In this document: positions 34,859 to 48,600 of the stretch, piece by piece
Layout: every line of letters begins with the position of its first letter
How positions within the stretch are numbered: position 1 is the stretch's first letter
DNA from: Tanytarsus gracilentus
Taxonomy: Eukaryota; Arthropoda; Insecta; Diptera; Chironomidae
Assembly (NCBI GenBank): GCA_038502055.1
Contig: JAXRKN010000045.1
Coordinates: 4,548,501 to 4,612,500, forward strand
Length of the DNA stretch: 64,000 nucleotides
Direction: 5' to 3'
Program-made: the position numbers and the translations under genes
The notes under the pieces: generated by a model
The model's input: the letters and a program-made list of their open reading frames with translations, nothing else
What the model was told of the DNA's origin: nothing
Databases searched by the model: none

Positions 34859-35560
34859 ATAACAAGTATATGAAATATTAATTGATTGATTGATTGATTG
34901 ATTGATTGCTGATGGGTAGCGACACAGAACTTAATCAGGATAGACGCAAACCATGCAGAACTCTTAAGATTGCTCTTAAGAATAGAGTAAAAATACCCCT
35001 TTTTTCCCCCTCAACAATGGACGTCCCCTCAGGAATCGTCCACCTCGGGAGCTGCAACACACGTCTTGAAAAAGACGCACTAGTGATCGAATAAACCCCC
35101 ATCAGAGTTTTAATGTTAGTTATCATGGAACGCCCAGCGGAAAAAACCAATCAGGGCGCCGTAATCCATGACGTAAAATTTTTCATTATGAATAGTTTTA
35201 TGATCACTCATAGAGTGTTTCCAACTAGTCACAATTATGGGTTAGTTAACTGAACCTTACGATTGCAGTTAGAAAAATAAATCAAAGGTGGTTTCGACGG
35301 CATTGTATAAAAGTTACCGCCACTACAACCTTCCTCAGCCCTAACAAGCTGTTAGGCACTGGCCCACCCACATTACAAAACAGACAAACATAAAACATAA
35401 AATATAAATTTATAAGGTACAAAGTCAAACCAATTGTATAAAAGTTTTGGTTCCTCATCAACCTTCCTCCATCTAATCTAGTCGATTAGCATGGGTAGTC
35501 CAGGTCATAAAGTTTCGTCCGTAAGTACTCAATAACAAGTATATGAAATATTAATTGATT
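34859..35560 (-). mobile_element. Retroposed element (non-LTR/SINE-like) with 29-bp target-site duplication
   Basis: A 29-bp sequence starting ATAACAAGTATATG and ending TAATTGATT occurs identically at 34859-34887 and 35532-35560. Between them lie about 640 bp of distinctly less AT-rich DNA. Next to the left copy is a GATT tetranucleotide run (about 34884-34908), so on the minus strand the element ends in (AATC)n, the kind of short tandem tail left by some non-LTR elements. No intact ORF; probably 5'-truncated or non-autonomous. Family not recognised. Confidence 0.7.
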
Positions 35561-35625
35561 AATAACTAATATTGTTATGAGTTTTTGAAGATTTTGAGAT
35601 GGCATTATTCTTAATAATGGTATAA

Positions 35626-36722
35626 ATTCCAGGAGTTTGGAATTTCCCAGGTGTTGGGAATTTCCCAGGAGTTGGGAATTTCCCAGGAGTTGGGAATTTC
35701 CCAGGAGTTGGGAATTTCCCAGGAGTTGGGAATTTCCCAGGAGTTGGGAATTTCCCAGTAGTTGGGAATTTCCCAGGAGTTGGGAATTTCCCAGGAGTTG
35801 GGAATTTCCCAGGAGTTGGGAATTTCCCAGGAGTTGGGAATTTCCCAGGAGTTGGGAATTTCCCAGGAGTTGGGAATTTCCCAGGAGTTGGGAATTTCCC
35901 AGGAGTTGGGAATTTCCCAGGTGTTGGGAATTTCCCAGGAGTTGGGAATTTCCCAGGAGTTGGGAATTTCCCAGGAGTTGGGAATTTCCCAGGAGTTGGG
36001 AATTTCCCAGGAGTTGAGAATTTCCCAGGAGTTGGGAATTTCCCAGTAGTTGGGAATTTCCCAGGAGTTGGGAATTTCCCAGGAGTTGGGAATTTCCCAG
36101 GAGTTGGGAATTTCCCAGGTGTTGGGAATTTCCCAGGAGTTGGGAATTTCCCAGGAGTTGGGAATTTCCCAGGAGTTGGGAATTTCCCAGGTGTTGGGAA
36201 TTTCCCAGGAGTTGGGAATTTCCCAGGAGTTGGGAATTTCCCAGGAGTTGGGAATTTCCCAGGAGTTGGGAATTTCCCAGGAGTTGGGAATTTCCCAGGA
36301 GTTGGGAATTTCCCAGGGATTGGGAATTTCCCAGGTGTTGGGAATTTCCCAGTAGTTGGGAATTTCCCAGGAGTTGGGAATTTCCCAGGAGTTGGGAATT
36401 TCCCAGGAGTTGGGAATTTCCCAGGGATTGGGAATTTTTCAGTAGTTGGGAACTTCCCAGTAGTTGGGAATTTCCCAGGAGTTGGGAATTTCCCAGGAGT
36501 TGGGAATTTCCCAGGTGTTGGGAATTTCCCAGGAGTTGGGAATTTCCCAGGTGTTGGGAATTTCCCAGGAGTTGGGAATTTCCCAGGCGTTGGTAATTTC
36601 CCAGGCGTTGGGAATTTCCCAGGAGTTGGGAATTTCCCAGGAGTTGGGAATTTCCCAGGAGTTGGGAATTTCCCAGGAGTTGAGAATTTCCCAGGAGTTG
36701 GGAATTTCCCAGGAGTTGGTAC
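35626..36722. repeat. 18-bp minisatellite, 60 units, with kappaB-like motif
   Basis: Tandem array with unit GTTGGGAATTTCCCAGGA; 60 units counted over about 1,080 bp with very few substitutions and no length changes. Variants affect mainly the spacer (GGTG, GTAG, GGAT, GCGT). Because 18 is a multiple of three and no stop occurs, several frames stay open for hundreds of codons (hexapeptides LLGNSQ on minus, GISQEL or WEFPRS on plus); these are not taken as genes. About 54 units keep GGGAATTTCCC. Confidence 0.95.
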
Positions 36723-39700
36723 CCAGGTTCAAGAAGTGACCAAGATGTTATCAACCTCTTTTAGAAGGTTGAAGACTCTTGTGACAAAAAAATATGAAAA
36801 TTAGTAAATGTCCAACTCGAATTTTAAGAAATATTTATCAGTAAATGGGTTCTAACTTAACATGCTGAAAGCTCATTAATAATTTTCATTTCGCAAAAAG
36901 TCAAAGAGAGTAAGAGAAAAAAATTAAGTCGACGAAAATTCCAAATTGAATCTTTTTTTTGTACGATAATAATAAATTCATGATACATTTGTCTTTCCAA
37001 TTGCTTACACGTCACTTTCTTTATCATCCTCTGACAATTACAATTGAAACGAAATTACAGTTCGACTCTCTCGCTTCTCATGAACAACGTGCTAAAGTAA
37101 ATTTCATGCTTCGGTTGATAACTCAATTTTTATCTCTCACAAAAACGATGATTGTGGTGAGTTTGCGTCATGGATGCCTTGTTCAATTTTGCGATTTTTG
37201 TGAATGAAAAATTATACTCAGTTGCATGCTCGATGTTAACGATGGAACTCATTTCAATTTTCTCCCTTCACTTTTATCTTTCGATAACGAAAATTTTTAT
37301 GGAAAAACTTTTAGCGAGCTCTATGAAAAGTTTGAGCAATAAAACTATTAAAGCATTATTATGAAAATTTTATGCACTGAGAAAAATATAATCTAAATGG
37401 GAGAACTTAAGCGTTCAACGAAAAAAAAATATGACAATGACGAGTGAGTACGGGATTGGGTAATGTGAGACGAAGGCAAATATTTGTTTTTACAGCACAA
37501 CATGAAACATGTCAAAATATATATGGCAAAAAAAGTTTTACATATGTCATAATATCAACAGCTCCGATCCATGCAGAACATCCGTTTTTTGAAACCAATA
37601 AAATCCAGAAAAATTATTTTTTTCAAGTAAAATTTCTGGATCCAAATTTTCCAACCTGATGATGCATAAAAAATATTCCACTCGTGATTCAATTTAATTC
37701 CTTTTAATCTTGTATGTTACCTGGTATTATCATCGTCATATTCATGATATGGAAAAGAGTTCACGAAACAAAAAAGCGAACAGATTTTTTTAATTCTTCT
37801 AAAAGAAAAAGTTTGAAAGAAGGTAAAAAGTTGTTTTTTATCCTTGTGAATGACAAAATTTTATTCCAAAAAATTCAACAAACAGCTAAGATTAAAAAAG
37901 CTAAAAAATTTAACGCTTAATTTTAAATATTTCGTCAAAAAAAACTTAAAAGTGATGTCAAAGTTCAATGCTTAAAGTAATTTCTAAAAAAGTCACAATT
38001 AATTACAAAAATCAAAAGAATTTAAAGCTTTAATGATGCGCTAAAAATTTCAACTTGAGCGTGAGTTGAAAAATCTTGAACAAACAAATAAATCTCCGAA
38101 TAAATCACATCAAATATTTAAGGACACATTTGGCACATTTTCCCATGCTAGCAACGAGTGAGAGAGAAAAGGGATGAGAGGATTTTTTACCATTCCGGCA
38201 TAATGGAAATTACCTGCTGCTGTTTTCCACCGCCACATTGCCATTGTCTAATTAAAATGATAAATTTTCGCCTACGAAGACATAAAATTTTTTCATATCT
38301 CTTTTATTATTTCATGTTGTGCCGCATGCACTTGTATAAAAAATCAGCAAAGATTCATCATCTGAATCGCATAAGAAAGCACATATTGAGAAAGGTGTGC
38401 TGAATGCGAAGGATTTAATGAAATTTTATCTCGTTGAATAATTCATAATTTCCGCACAATTATGTTTCACTCTAAAATTTCTCATGATGCGAAATTTTAT
38501 TAAATTTAAATTTTTTGCCTTTAATCCTCAAATTTAAGTTACAAAAAGGGAATACAGAACACAAAATCCTTTCATCCGTAGCACATTTCAATTCACTCGA
38601 GACAACCAGATGATGCTCTTCATTCAGCTTTATAAGTATTTTTTTCGGACATATGCAAAATGCCTCTTTATGTGAAGAAAAGCATCACTCAAGAACCTCA
38701 GGGCTATTTGTATGAGAGACAGTAGAGCAATGCATGCTTGCAAACAATCAAACACAAAAGTATCATTATTCATTATTTGTATCAAGTCTCTCTCTTTTAA
38801 CTGATATTTTCTCTATGATGTATGTACGTACAGTTCGAGGTAGGGCTCGTCTTCAATGAGTCGATTTTGTTATGGCACAAGAAACGACAAATGCTCCATT
38901 TATCTTGTTTTATAGTACGAGTACACATTGTTATCCATACACAATGCTTATAGTCGTTCGTTAGTTGCTCGATCAGTAAAATTAACTAATTGAATTTGCC
39001 ATAGTTGAGCTTTCTCCGTTTTTCTTCGAAAGCTTTTAAGCTCAAGTGTTGATAAAGAGAAATAAAAATTATCTAATTTAAAAATGTTTTAAATTCATTT
39101 GAATTTTTCACGTGTAAAATTTTAATGGTACTGCCTTGAATGACTTGACTATTCAAAAATTTTAATAACAGTTTTCTGTTGTAGATTCTTCAGTAAAAAA
39201 TGACAATCGAGGAATTTAATCTCACTCAACTATGTCTGGCTCGAAAACCCATCAAGCATTATTTTCCTCTCCTCGATTAGAAATTTCTCGTCAAACATCT
39301 TTATCGGTCTAAAAAAAGGCTTCCAACACATTCATCGTTCATGAGTGTATAGTAAGCGAAACTGTGGTCAGGATATGAAGATGTTGAAAATGAATTTGTT
39401 GTTCCGAAGAGCTCAGCACTATTTTCACAACCAAAAATAGATAACACACATCAACATGATGATAGATCTGTTTACGTTTTCATGCTATTTCCCGTATATG
39501 TGCGGTTCATGGTTAAGTTCTTCTCTCTCTCTCTCGTATGCATGCATCCTCATCAGACACATCAGTCACGTTTTTATTATTGTTTCGATGAACAATTTTA
39601 CTATTTAGGATGGAATCACGTCCGCATTTATTTCGTTTTTCTTTCTTCATCGCATTCACTCATTTTAGGCCGCAAATATTTCTTGAAGACTCAACTCGAG

Positions 39701-42700
39701 AAGAATAATTCTTCGCTAAATAAACTTTCAGTCGATATTAAGATGAAACGGAGAGAAAAATCAACATCTGGTGATGAATGTAGACATTGAATGTTAATGG
39801 ATGATCAAAAGTTTAATTACCTCAACAGATGCTATCGTAACACCCTCTTTTTTGCTCTATGTCAGCAAGTGAGAAAGTTTATTTTAAACTTTATGAATTA
39901 TTATGGAGGGTTAAAGGAATTTTAAGGCAAAAGAGCATAATTAAATGTGGGTCACGGGGTACTAACTAAGTTTCAAGCAATTTTGGGTTGTTATTCAAAA
40001 ATGAAATGGTACGCAAGGAGTGAGTAACTCAGTAGTGATATCTTTTTTTTGGAAAGTCAATCGAGAAATGAAAAACTCACAAAATGTAAATTTAAAATAT
40101 TAAATGAAATTTTTTATGAGTTTCTCACCCCTAGTAATACCAATTTTTGCACCCTTTAAAGTCACCATAATTAAAATTATTTTTAATATAGCTTTCGCTA
40201 ATTTAGTTGTGACTAAAAATTATTTTTTAATTAAATTTAATCACAAAACTTCTAAATTAAATAAACAATTAGGTCAATATTGCTTTTTATAGATTTCAAA
40301 CCACACCACACACGCCACAAAACTGAAATGTGCATAAAATTCATTTCGCAACAAATCAATCTCAATTTCGAAATAATAATGATGAATATTAAAAAAAGAG
40401 AGCACTCCAAATGCGCTTTGCATCATTGAGTATGAAATGATGATTATATAAAAACTTTTTTTTTCAATAAAAAAGAGCTTTCAAAATGCGCGCTATGAAT
40501 TTTTTGTGCATTTCATCATTTTTACTAGTGATGTTTTTCCAATAATTCTCTCTTTGAGGCGGGTGAAAGTTGTGCATTATGAACTTGAACGCAGCGATCT
40601 AGATCCTTTTTTTAGTTTAACATTTTTATGAAAAATATATGAAGTGAGATTTGAATAAAATTTGAGTTTTTTGGTTCATTTGATGCTTTAGAAAGAATTT
40701 TTTGAACTGAATTTTTGCTCTGATGGAATTATAAAAAGCTCATTAACTTGCTTTCATATTTCCGGGATTAATTTTCAATTTGTTAATTTAGAACTGGTTT
40801 GTAAATTTCAAAAAAGCTTTCTGTTTATTTTTCAGAAACCACCAATGGTGATTTATATTCAAAATATTTGTAATCCATCATCAATAAACCAAATTGAAAC
40901 TTTGTTGTTAGATGGCAATTAGTCGAGGATTCCAATGAATTTGTAAAGCCGCTCAGAATTCAACAATTTCAATTGATCAAGTCATAAATCAAACATTTCA
41001 ATAAAGTGTCATCAATTATTTAATTTTCGTATGAATCATAATTGCCTTCACTTCTTCGCCACAGAGTGAATATTCATGCACTTTATATAGAACAGTGCAC
41101 GATGAATTTCAATTTGCATTCATGTCAAATAGTTGTATGTGAGGTATGTGTGAATTTGTAGTTAAGACTAGAAATGGTGAGCCAGTGGAATTCTTTAAAA
41201 AAAATTCTATTAAAATTTTTTTTGTACTGCTGAAGGTGAAACAAATCAAATTTCTCTAAAAATTTCAATTTAAACATTTCTCAGAACCACCCATATTGCT
41301 TTTTGTCAGCTAATGCGATACAAACGATCTCGACATGAATTCCAATTATGCAAAACGGCATGCATTACTATTCTATTCTCACATCAATTATGTGCGAGTA
41401 TGCAGCAGCACTGCTAGTGCACATTGTCGGTGGTTTAAAATGGAAACATCAAAAGTTGAGCCATCTTTTAATGTCTCGAGGCATGCCGCGCACTATTGCT
41501 GTCGCTGGCATTTAAATGTCCAACTCTCGCTCCCCCATTTATAAATTAATTTTAGCGTAAAATTTAATTGCCACCGCTTTGCCTCGTCTTCTTGAGTCCC
41601 GTCGGAAACAAATGCCTTTTGTTCATTAATTTACGGTCTGGTAATTTCAATGTGAAATGGTATGCAAATTGGAATTGGACTTTAGCACAAAAGAGGACAA
41701 TGAGAAAAATGTCCACCCAGCATTCAATTAATTTTTTTTTCAACTCCGCTGTCGCGTGCTTTTCTCACTCACTCGGACATGTCCTTCATCATATTGGAAT
41801 AGCCATTAACACTTTCATCAACAACAACGATAATGGGTCATTTCGTACAGTGATCACGTCCGTGTTATTGTTTTGATGGACCAATTTTCCTATGTATGAT
41901 TTAATAGATCACGTATGATATTTTTTGGACATTTAGAAAAAACAAACGGTTCACAAATTTTGATATTTGGGTGCGTTTTGAGGAATAAAATTTGTTATCT
42001 AAGAAATCTATGATAACCTAAAATTAATCCTTAAAATATTTTAAAATAACTCTCTAAAAAAATCACTTAAAAGCTTTTGGAAATTTTTAAGTCTCTATCT
42101 GAAAATCCTATCGATGTCACGAAAAAAAAGAAGATTAAAGAAGCGATGAAAAATTCGGATCGACGCCCAAACTTTTCGATTTTCTTCCTTATGTTTTCGT
42201 TAAGCTCTTTTTTATAAGATTTTTGTTTACGAGATACAAATAAATTTATTTATATTTTCTCTCCCTTTTTGCATCTTCCCACACACATAAGTTTTACTTT
42301 TCCCTTTTCCACCTCTTAAGTCGCTTCCTTCGAATGTATCGATAATTCTTTTTTTGCTCCTTTCGAAATGAAAGTTTAGCGATCGAAAACGAAAGAAAGA
42401 AAATTGCACAGCCATAAATTTTAGAAAATCCATTTGCATAAGGATGTCTGAGAGTGTTTTATATGGAGGGGAAAGTTTTCTTGAGCTGCTTTTATGCTTC
42501 CTTGCTTATGTTTTTCGAGCATATCGATTTTCAAAACACTTTAGATAAATCAATGAATTTCAAGGTACATTTGCGATGAGATTCTTATTTTTCTTTAATA
42601 AAAAATCGACATTGCAATAATTGTTGTTTGCGGACAGGATCAAGATGTGTATATGAATTCTGATGGAAGCACAAATTGAATGCCGAGGGCAATAAAAATT

Positions 42701-44677
42701 GCTTTGAAAACTCCATTTAACACTGTGATAAACAAAAATGCTGTGCATTGCACAAAAAAATCCTTCGCTCTCTCGTTCTCCGAACTTTGACCAAAAGCGA
42801 AAACTAAAATAGTTTCGTAAAACCTCACACAGCAGTAAAATTGCATAGACCATAAATGAAAAGATTTTTCTTCAAAGGCATTGCGGATGTTCATGGAACG
42901 GAAGAGATTAACTTTTTTTTTGTGCATGCTTCAAAAAAGCATTTTTGCATTCATACATTTCGTTAAAGTGTGGTGTTTGATGGAAAAGGTTTGAATTAAA
43001 AATATAATTTTATAATTTTTTATTACTTTTTATTTTAATTTTCCAAAATAATTTTTAAAAATTCGAAATAAGACTTTCAGATGCTTTGTAACCGACACAT
43101 AGTAAAATCATCATCATACAGTCGTTCCTTTTGCTGTTTTCGTATGAAAAACACAAGATAGAAAGTATAAAGAGAATCAAGACATTTTTATGATATACAT
43201 AATATTTTTTTTACAGTCTAGCGAGTATCTCGGCATTAGGTGCAGCATTGCAAAAGTTTTGTGTGTGTATTTAGCAGCTTACGGCAATGTCACGAGTGTG
43301 CAAAATACCGTACGAAAAAAATTATCCTCATTTTCACGACATGTCTTGATGGTAGACATTGTGCGCGCTCCTTTGTAAAGCCATAAAATAAAACTTTCAT
43401 GGTTGTACACGCTAACAAGATGAGACATGATGCACCGCTTAACAAGCAACAGACATAATGAAGTGACTCATAACAAACACACACACACGACATATCAAAC
43501 CAACAAAAACATGATTGTGAACAAATTTTCTCTCTCCAACCACCATCATCGACACAAGTGCATGAAGCAAGATTTTGATCATCATGTTTATGTTGTATGA
43601 TGGTGGCTGGAGTGAGGAAATATCTTTATTGAAAAAAGAGGAAGAACTTCCTTTTAAAGTCATGAACACAACGAAAACACAATAAAACTTTTATCATTAT
43701 TACTTGTTGTTTCTCAGCTCTGTATGTTTGCAATTTTTCTTCCCCCATAATATTTTTTTTGTGCTACAAGGAAAACTTTTTTCTTCCATCTTTGTCAATT
43801 TGCTTTTATTGCTTTAGTTTTTTTGTATAATAGTGTCTCAAAGGGTCACAACTTTTTCATCTCAATGTTTCTTTGAATATTAATAAAATTATTTTATTTT
43901 TGAGGGCTGACTAGATTTTTTTAAAGGTATAAAAAATTCAATTAATTTGGTTTTTGATTTTTTGAGCATTGCAATGCATTGAGGTTAATTTATGGATAAA
44001 ATTGGTATTTAACTTTGATCATATGCTCGATAATTTCAACAATAATTAGTGAATTTACACAGAACTAATTTTCAGTGCTTAATTTGTGATCACAAAAGTT
44101 AAAACTCAGCTTAATCAATGAATAATCAATTTTGTAAAATAAATTAATTTGAGCGTCCAACAAAACCATCATCCCTCGACCAAATAAACAGGTGCATGAT
44201 TTATCCAGAAATTATTAATTAATTTATTTTTAATAAACACACGAACATAATAATTGAAATTTCATACACGTCGCTTATTAATTGCGGTTGAGTGGATTAT
44301 TAGCAATTAATTTTTGCTGCATTAAAAATTATTTAATAAAAAATATGGAAATTAACACACGCGAACAGCGAAATTAATTGTGATGAGTTGAAAAGGTCGG
44401 CGGTTGTGATTATTGATAAAAATGAGTTTAATTAATTTTAAAATGATTCATAAAAAAAATTGGAGAATCTCAGCGAGAAAAGAGTCAGACACGAGAGTTT
44501 AAAATTTAAAAAAATCTCGTTAAAAGTTTTCAATTTTTGTAATCAATTTTAAAAAATTTAACTGAAATTTTTTTTTCGTCATAATATTTTGTTTTTATTT
44601 TATTCTACTTTAATTTTTCTTATCGCACAAACTTCACCCACATTTTAGTTTCATTTCTCATCTCATCATTTACGAGC
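36723..44677. other. Long gene-poor interval
   Basis: About 8 kb of AT-rich DNA. Many short open frames (for example 36959-37207, 39482-39790, 41335-41544, 41568-41876, 42560-42853, 43290-43669) have biased or random composition and no domains, signal peptides or paired splice sites. A short (CA)n lies at about 43478-43490. May hold regulatory DNA or non-coding transcripts. Confidence 0.55.
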
Positions 44678-45648
44678 ATGAAGTGAGTGAAGGAAGTGCC
44701 ATTTTTTAAAAAAAATATTATACAAAAATGTCATTTTGATTTATTTCTAGAATTTTAATCGAATTTTTGTTGGTCGCAGTGGTGGCGATAAGATCAAGTT
44801 CATGTTCAGTTGTGCAATGCAAATTCGTTGAGAATGTCATATGGCATAGTTATTGTTGTGAAGTGACAGAATGGTGGAATTCAACTTACAACGGAAGAAT
44901 TTCATCGATTGAGGGCTCTCACATCGAGGGAATGTTCAATGATGATGTCGAGTGCCTTTGGATTGAAAATTTATACACAATCAAGCATTTTACAAACGAT
45001 TTTTTCATGAAGTTCAGAAATCTCCGTAATCTTTTAATTCAATCGACATCGCTTAAGCATTTAATGCGTGGCGATTTTATTCTCGCAAATCACTTGATGA
45101 ATGTTTACATTCGACACAATCCGATAACGAGTCTCGAAGATTTTTGCTTTTATGGCGCGCACATTGACGAGAGCTTAAATTTGAGACAAAATAAAATCCG
45201 AAAAATTGCCGAGAACGCTTTCAATGGATTGACATCGCTGAAGTTTCTCATTCTCTCATTTAACAAAATTGAATTTTTGCATGCGAACACATTCAGTGAT
45301 TTGTCATCTCTAAAAGAGTTGTCATTGTCAGACAATAAAATTCGACATGTTCACGAGAAATTGTTCAGCAAAAATCGACATCTCGAAGTGCTTTTTCTCA
45401 GCAATAATCATTTGACAATTATCAATGGAGATATTTTTCAGCACAATCAGCGATTGAGAAATATTTATATGGATAACAATGAAATTGAGCGGATAAAAAA
45501 TATTGAAAAGTTTCTCGTCAACTTGGAAGATCTCGAAACGTTTTTATTTAAAAACAACACATGTGCGAGCGTGCAAATTCACGTTTATCGTCGCATATTT
45601 CCGCCTTACCAGCATATCCTTGCAAATTGTACTGTAAATGAGAAATAA
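44678..45648 (+). CDS. Secreted leucine-rich-repeat protein
   Basis: Two coding exons: 44678-44682 (ATGAA only) and 44751-45648, joined across a 68-bp intron (donor GTGAGT, acceptor TTTCTAG) to give MK plus ILIEFLLVAVVAIRSSSCS, a good signal peptide; 300 aa. Cysteines near the N-terminus (CSVVQCKFVENV and YCCEVTEW) form a cap-like region. At least six LRRs follow (LNLRQNKIRKIAENAFNGL, LILSFNKIEFLHANTFSDL, LSLSDNKIRHVHEKLFS, LFLSNNHLTIINGDIFQ and a more degenerate last one). A C-terminal Cys pair (NNTCA, ILANCT) may cap the solenoid. No TM helix or GPI-type tail. Probably an extracellular recognition or binding protein; ligand unknown. It resembles short secreted LRR proteins found in dipterans, but I cannot name an orthologue. 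Confidence 0.88.
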
Positions 45649-48600
45649 AAAATTCAATTTTCTACCTACACACAGCACTTTTATCCTTGTTGACTTAATT
45701 AAATTCAAGAACGAGAGCGGAAGAAAATTACATTTGCGTAAAACACATCAAAGCGACATTTCTGCATGCGAAATTGCTGCATTTTACATTTTTACCCAAT
45801 AAAAAGCAAATTGAGACGTCAAGTAAAGAGAAATTGCGGTGACTTTTAATCAACATTTACCCATTTATGATCTCGTTTAAAGTCAGAAGTCGGTGGGAGG
45901 GTTTAAAAAATTTAATTTTCTTGATTGAGTTTAATTTTTTGAAAACATTCAAACTATTTTTCTCCGCTACCCCTTTCATTTTTTTTCTATTGTTTTTGTT
46001 AGTGTGGCTTTTTGACACAAAACTGTGCGTATAAAAAAAATTTACGGTTACTAATCAAAGAGTGAAATGATAAATAAAAACTTATTGAGGACTCAAAGCA
46101 ATTGCTTTGATTAAATTCGCATAAATTATATCACCACAATTTTTTCATTTCCAGCTTTGCTATTATAAAATGCGAGTTAAAAAGCGTGACAAATAACACT
46201 CGAAAGTTGATTCAACTCTTGCGGGCATGTTTTAAATTCTTTCCGCGAGTTTGAACTTCGCAATAAACAACTTTCTCATCTCATCAGCTATCATCCTCCT
46301 CCTACCGTTGCCCTTTGAGATGTCTCCTCAGCCATCAGCGGCAAGAAAGTGAAATGAAAAATAAACACTTGATAAAAATTTGTTCGCACACTCAATGAAG
46401 ATTCTTTTAAATTTCTCCTCAACTTATTTTCTTGCTCTTTTAACCTCCCCGCACGTCGACTCGCAAAATTTCAAGAAGTAGAGCGGAATAGATCCAATGC
46501 GGAAAATACAAGCAGATAAGAGAAGGCGAAGAGTGTGAGAAAAAGTTTGTCGAATAAATTTTCTTTAATTCTGTTAAACATGAGAGAAGAAAAACTTTTA
46601 AAATGTAAACAATTCACTCTTCCGGAAGCAATGAGCTCAACAAATATCTTCTAGTCGATAATGCGGTGGTGGGTATGTGAGAAATGTCTGCATAGATATG
46701 TCGAATGTCTACGCGATTTCTCTCGCGTTTCATGAAATTCTTTTAAAACACCACTTTTATATTCAATCGGCATCGACGAGAGAGCAAATTACGTAAAAAA
46801 ATTTCAGTTACTGTGGGCTTTTGAATGTGTGGAGCAGAGAAATTGGAGAATTGAATTTGATAGATATTGTGACAGAAGATGATGCGGGATAAAGCGCAGT
46901 TTTAAAAATAAATAAGTTCACGTGAAAAATTAAAGTGAAAACATTAAAAGTTTAACGGTCAACTACGGTTTAAATCTAAAGTATATTTGTATGATTTTGA
47001 TAATTTTCTTATAAATCCCCCTTTAACTATTTCCTGAAGTGAAACCCCCTAAAATGCGAATTCACATTTTTGAACTTTAAAATTTGATTAAATCGAAACT
47101 GAACTCTAAAAATTAAAAATCCACTATCAATTCCGTTTCCATTCCTAACCTGCTTCTTCGACAAATCACAGGACAAATTGATCAGATCATTGAATTTTTC
47201 CTCTAAATTGTCGCTCGGGGAAAATTTCTCAAGATCCTTTCGCGCACGACTTCATTTCATTTTTATCTTGTTACTCATAATAATTTTATATTATTCTCTT
47301 CGCTGTTTCCCTTCGATCTCTATCTACACGGTTGAGCATGAAAAGGAAGGAAAACGCGCGCGTTCGCTGTGTGTATCATGGTAGAGTGGGAATATTTGCT
47401 GAAGAGAAAAATTGATGGGGAGCAGCTTTGATAATGGCGAAAATGATATTCCTAAATTTGGAGTCATAACAATAAAATTATTCTTATGCCACAACTGTCT
47501 TTTCGAGGAGCGGAGTCTTCTTCTCATACAAACACTCGAGCTTATGTTTATAAGAGAAAAAATTCTAATGAATTTTCTTGTCACGAATTCATCGCATAAT
47601 AACGGCACGTTTCCAATCTCAAAATCATAGTGAAACTATTCTCAGCACTCTCCTATGGACATAGTTCACTCGACTGCATTGTTATTGGAATATTCACATA
47701 GCAAAAAAAAATTCGACATAAATCATGATGAACTCGATGAGTATTGAAAGCTGCGACTTGATGATATTGAATTTAAAGCGATTTCTGCTGATGATTGTAA
47801 ATTCTCATAAACCACATTTTCATGCATAAAAAATCTCTTTTTGAACTTTTTTTCCTCTCATTTTCACCAAACCCACGGCAAAAATGAGCAACGACGGAAA
47901 TAAAAAAAGTTTTCACTAACTCACTTTTTCGCATTAAAATAATGAAGAGAGATGAGGGAGAGCTTTGTGGAATTAGTAGATGAATATTTTAATTATAGAG
48001 CACCTGATTTGCATGGCAGATTTATGCATTTTAAATTATAATGAGATATTTCTATCACGACCTAACCTTTTCACTATGGCGTGTACATGATACTTCATCT
48101 GATACTTTTAGGGAGTATTTCGATATGAAAATGAGTGGACTTTTAATCATAATTTTGAAAATTATCCACATTTTTATTTTTACGCCTGGAAAAATTTATT
48201 TCTTTAACGTAATTAAAAGGAAAATAATTAATTAACGTAAATTAAACCACTGTAAATTTATCTCCATGCAACATCCATAAATCCATGAAGAACACAAAAT
48301 TCTCTTAAACCACGACCCTTCATCAGCCTCTTTGGTTTTATACAACACCAAAAAATGGGCAAATAAAAATCCCACAAGAAAATTAAATTTTTAAAGCCCA
48401 CCTATCAAACAGCACGAAGAAAAAAATTCAATTTTCGTTAGAAATTTCAATTTCATATCCATCATGACAGCATCATGTCCGAAAATGTAAAAGAAAGATT
48501 TCCGGTACTGCACGAATAAGACAGTAAAAAGAAAATCCGACAATATCAATAAATTATAAATTTCTTTCTTCACGATCTACCTTTTCCTCTCCATTGTGTC

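Noticed and set aside
35626..36722. CRISPR array
   Set aside because: Units are direct and contiguous with no unique spacers, in a eukaryotic genome; it is a minisatellite.
35486..36754. 422-codon minus-strand ORF of LLGNSQ hexapeptides, and parallel plus-strand frames
   Set aside because: Open only because an 18-bp repeat without stops keeps every frame in register; no start context, promoter or non-repeat domain.
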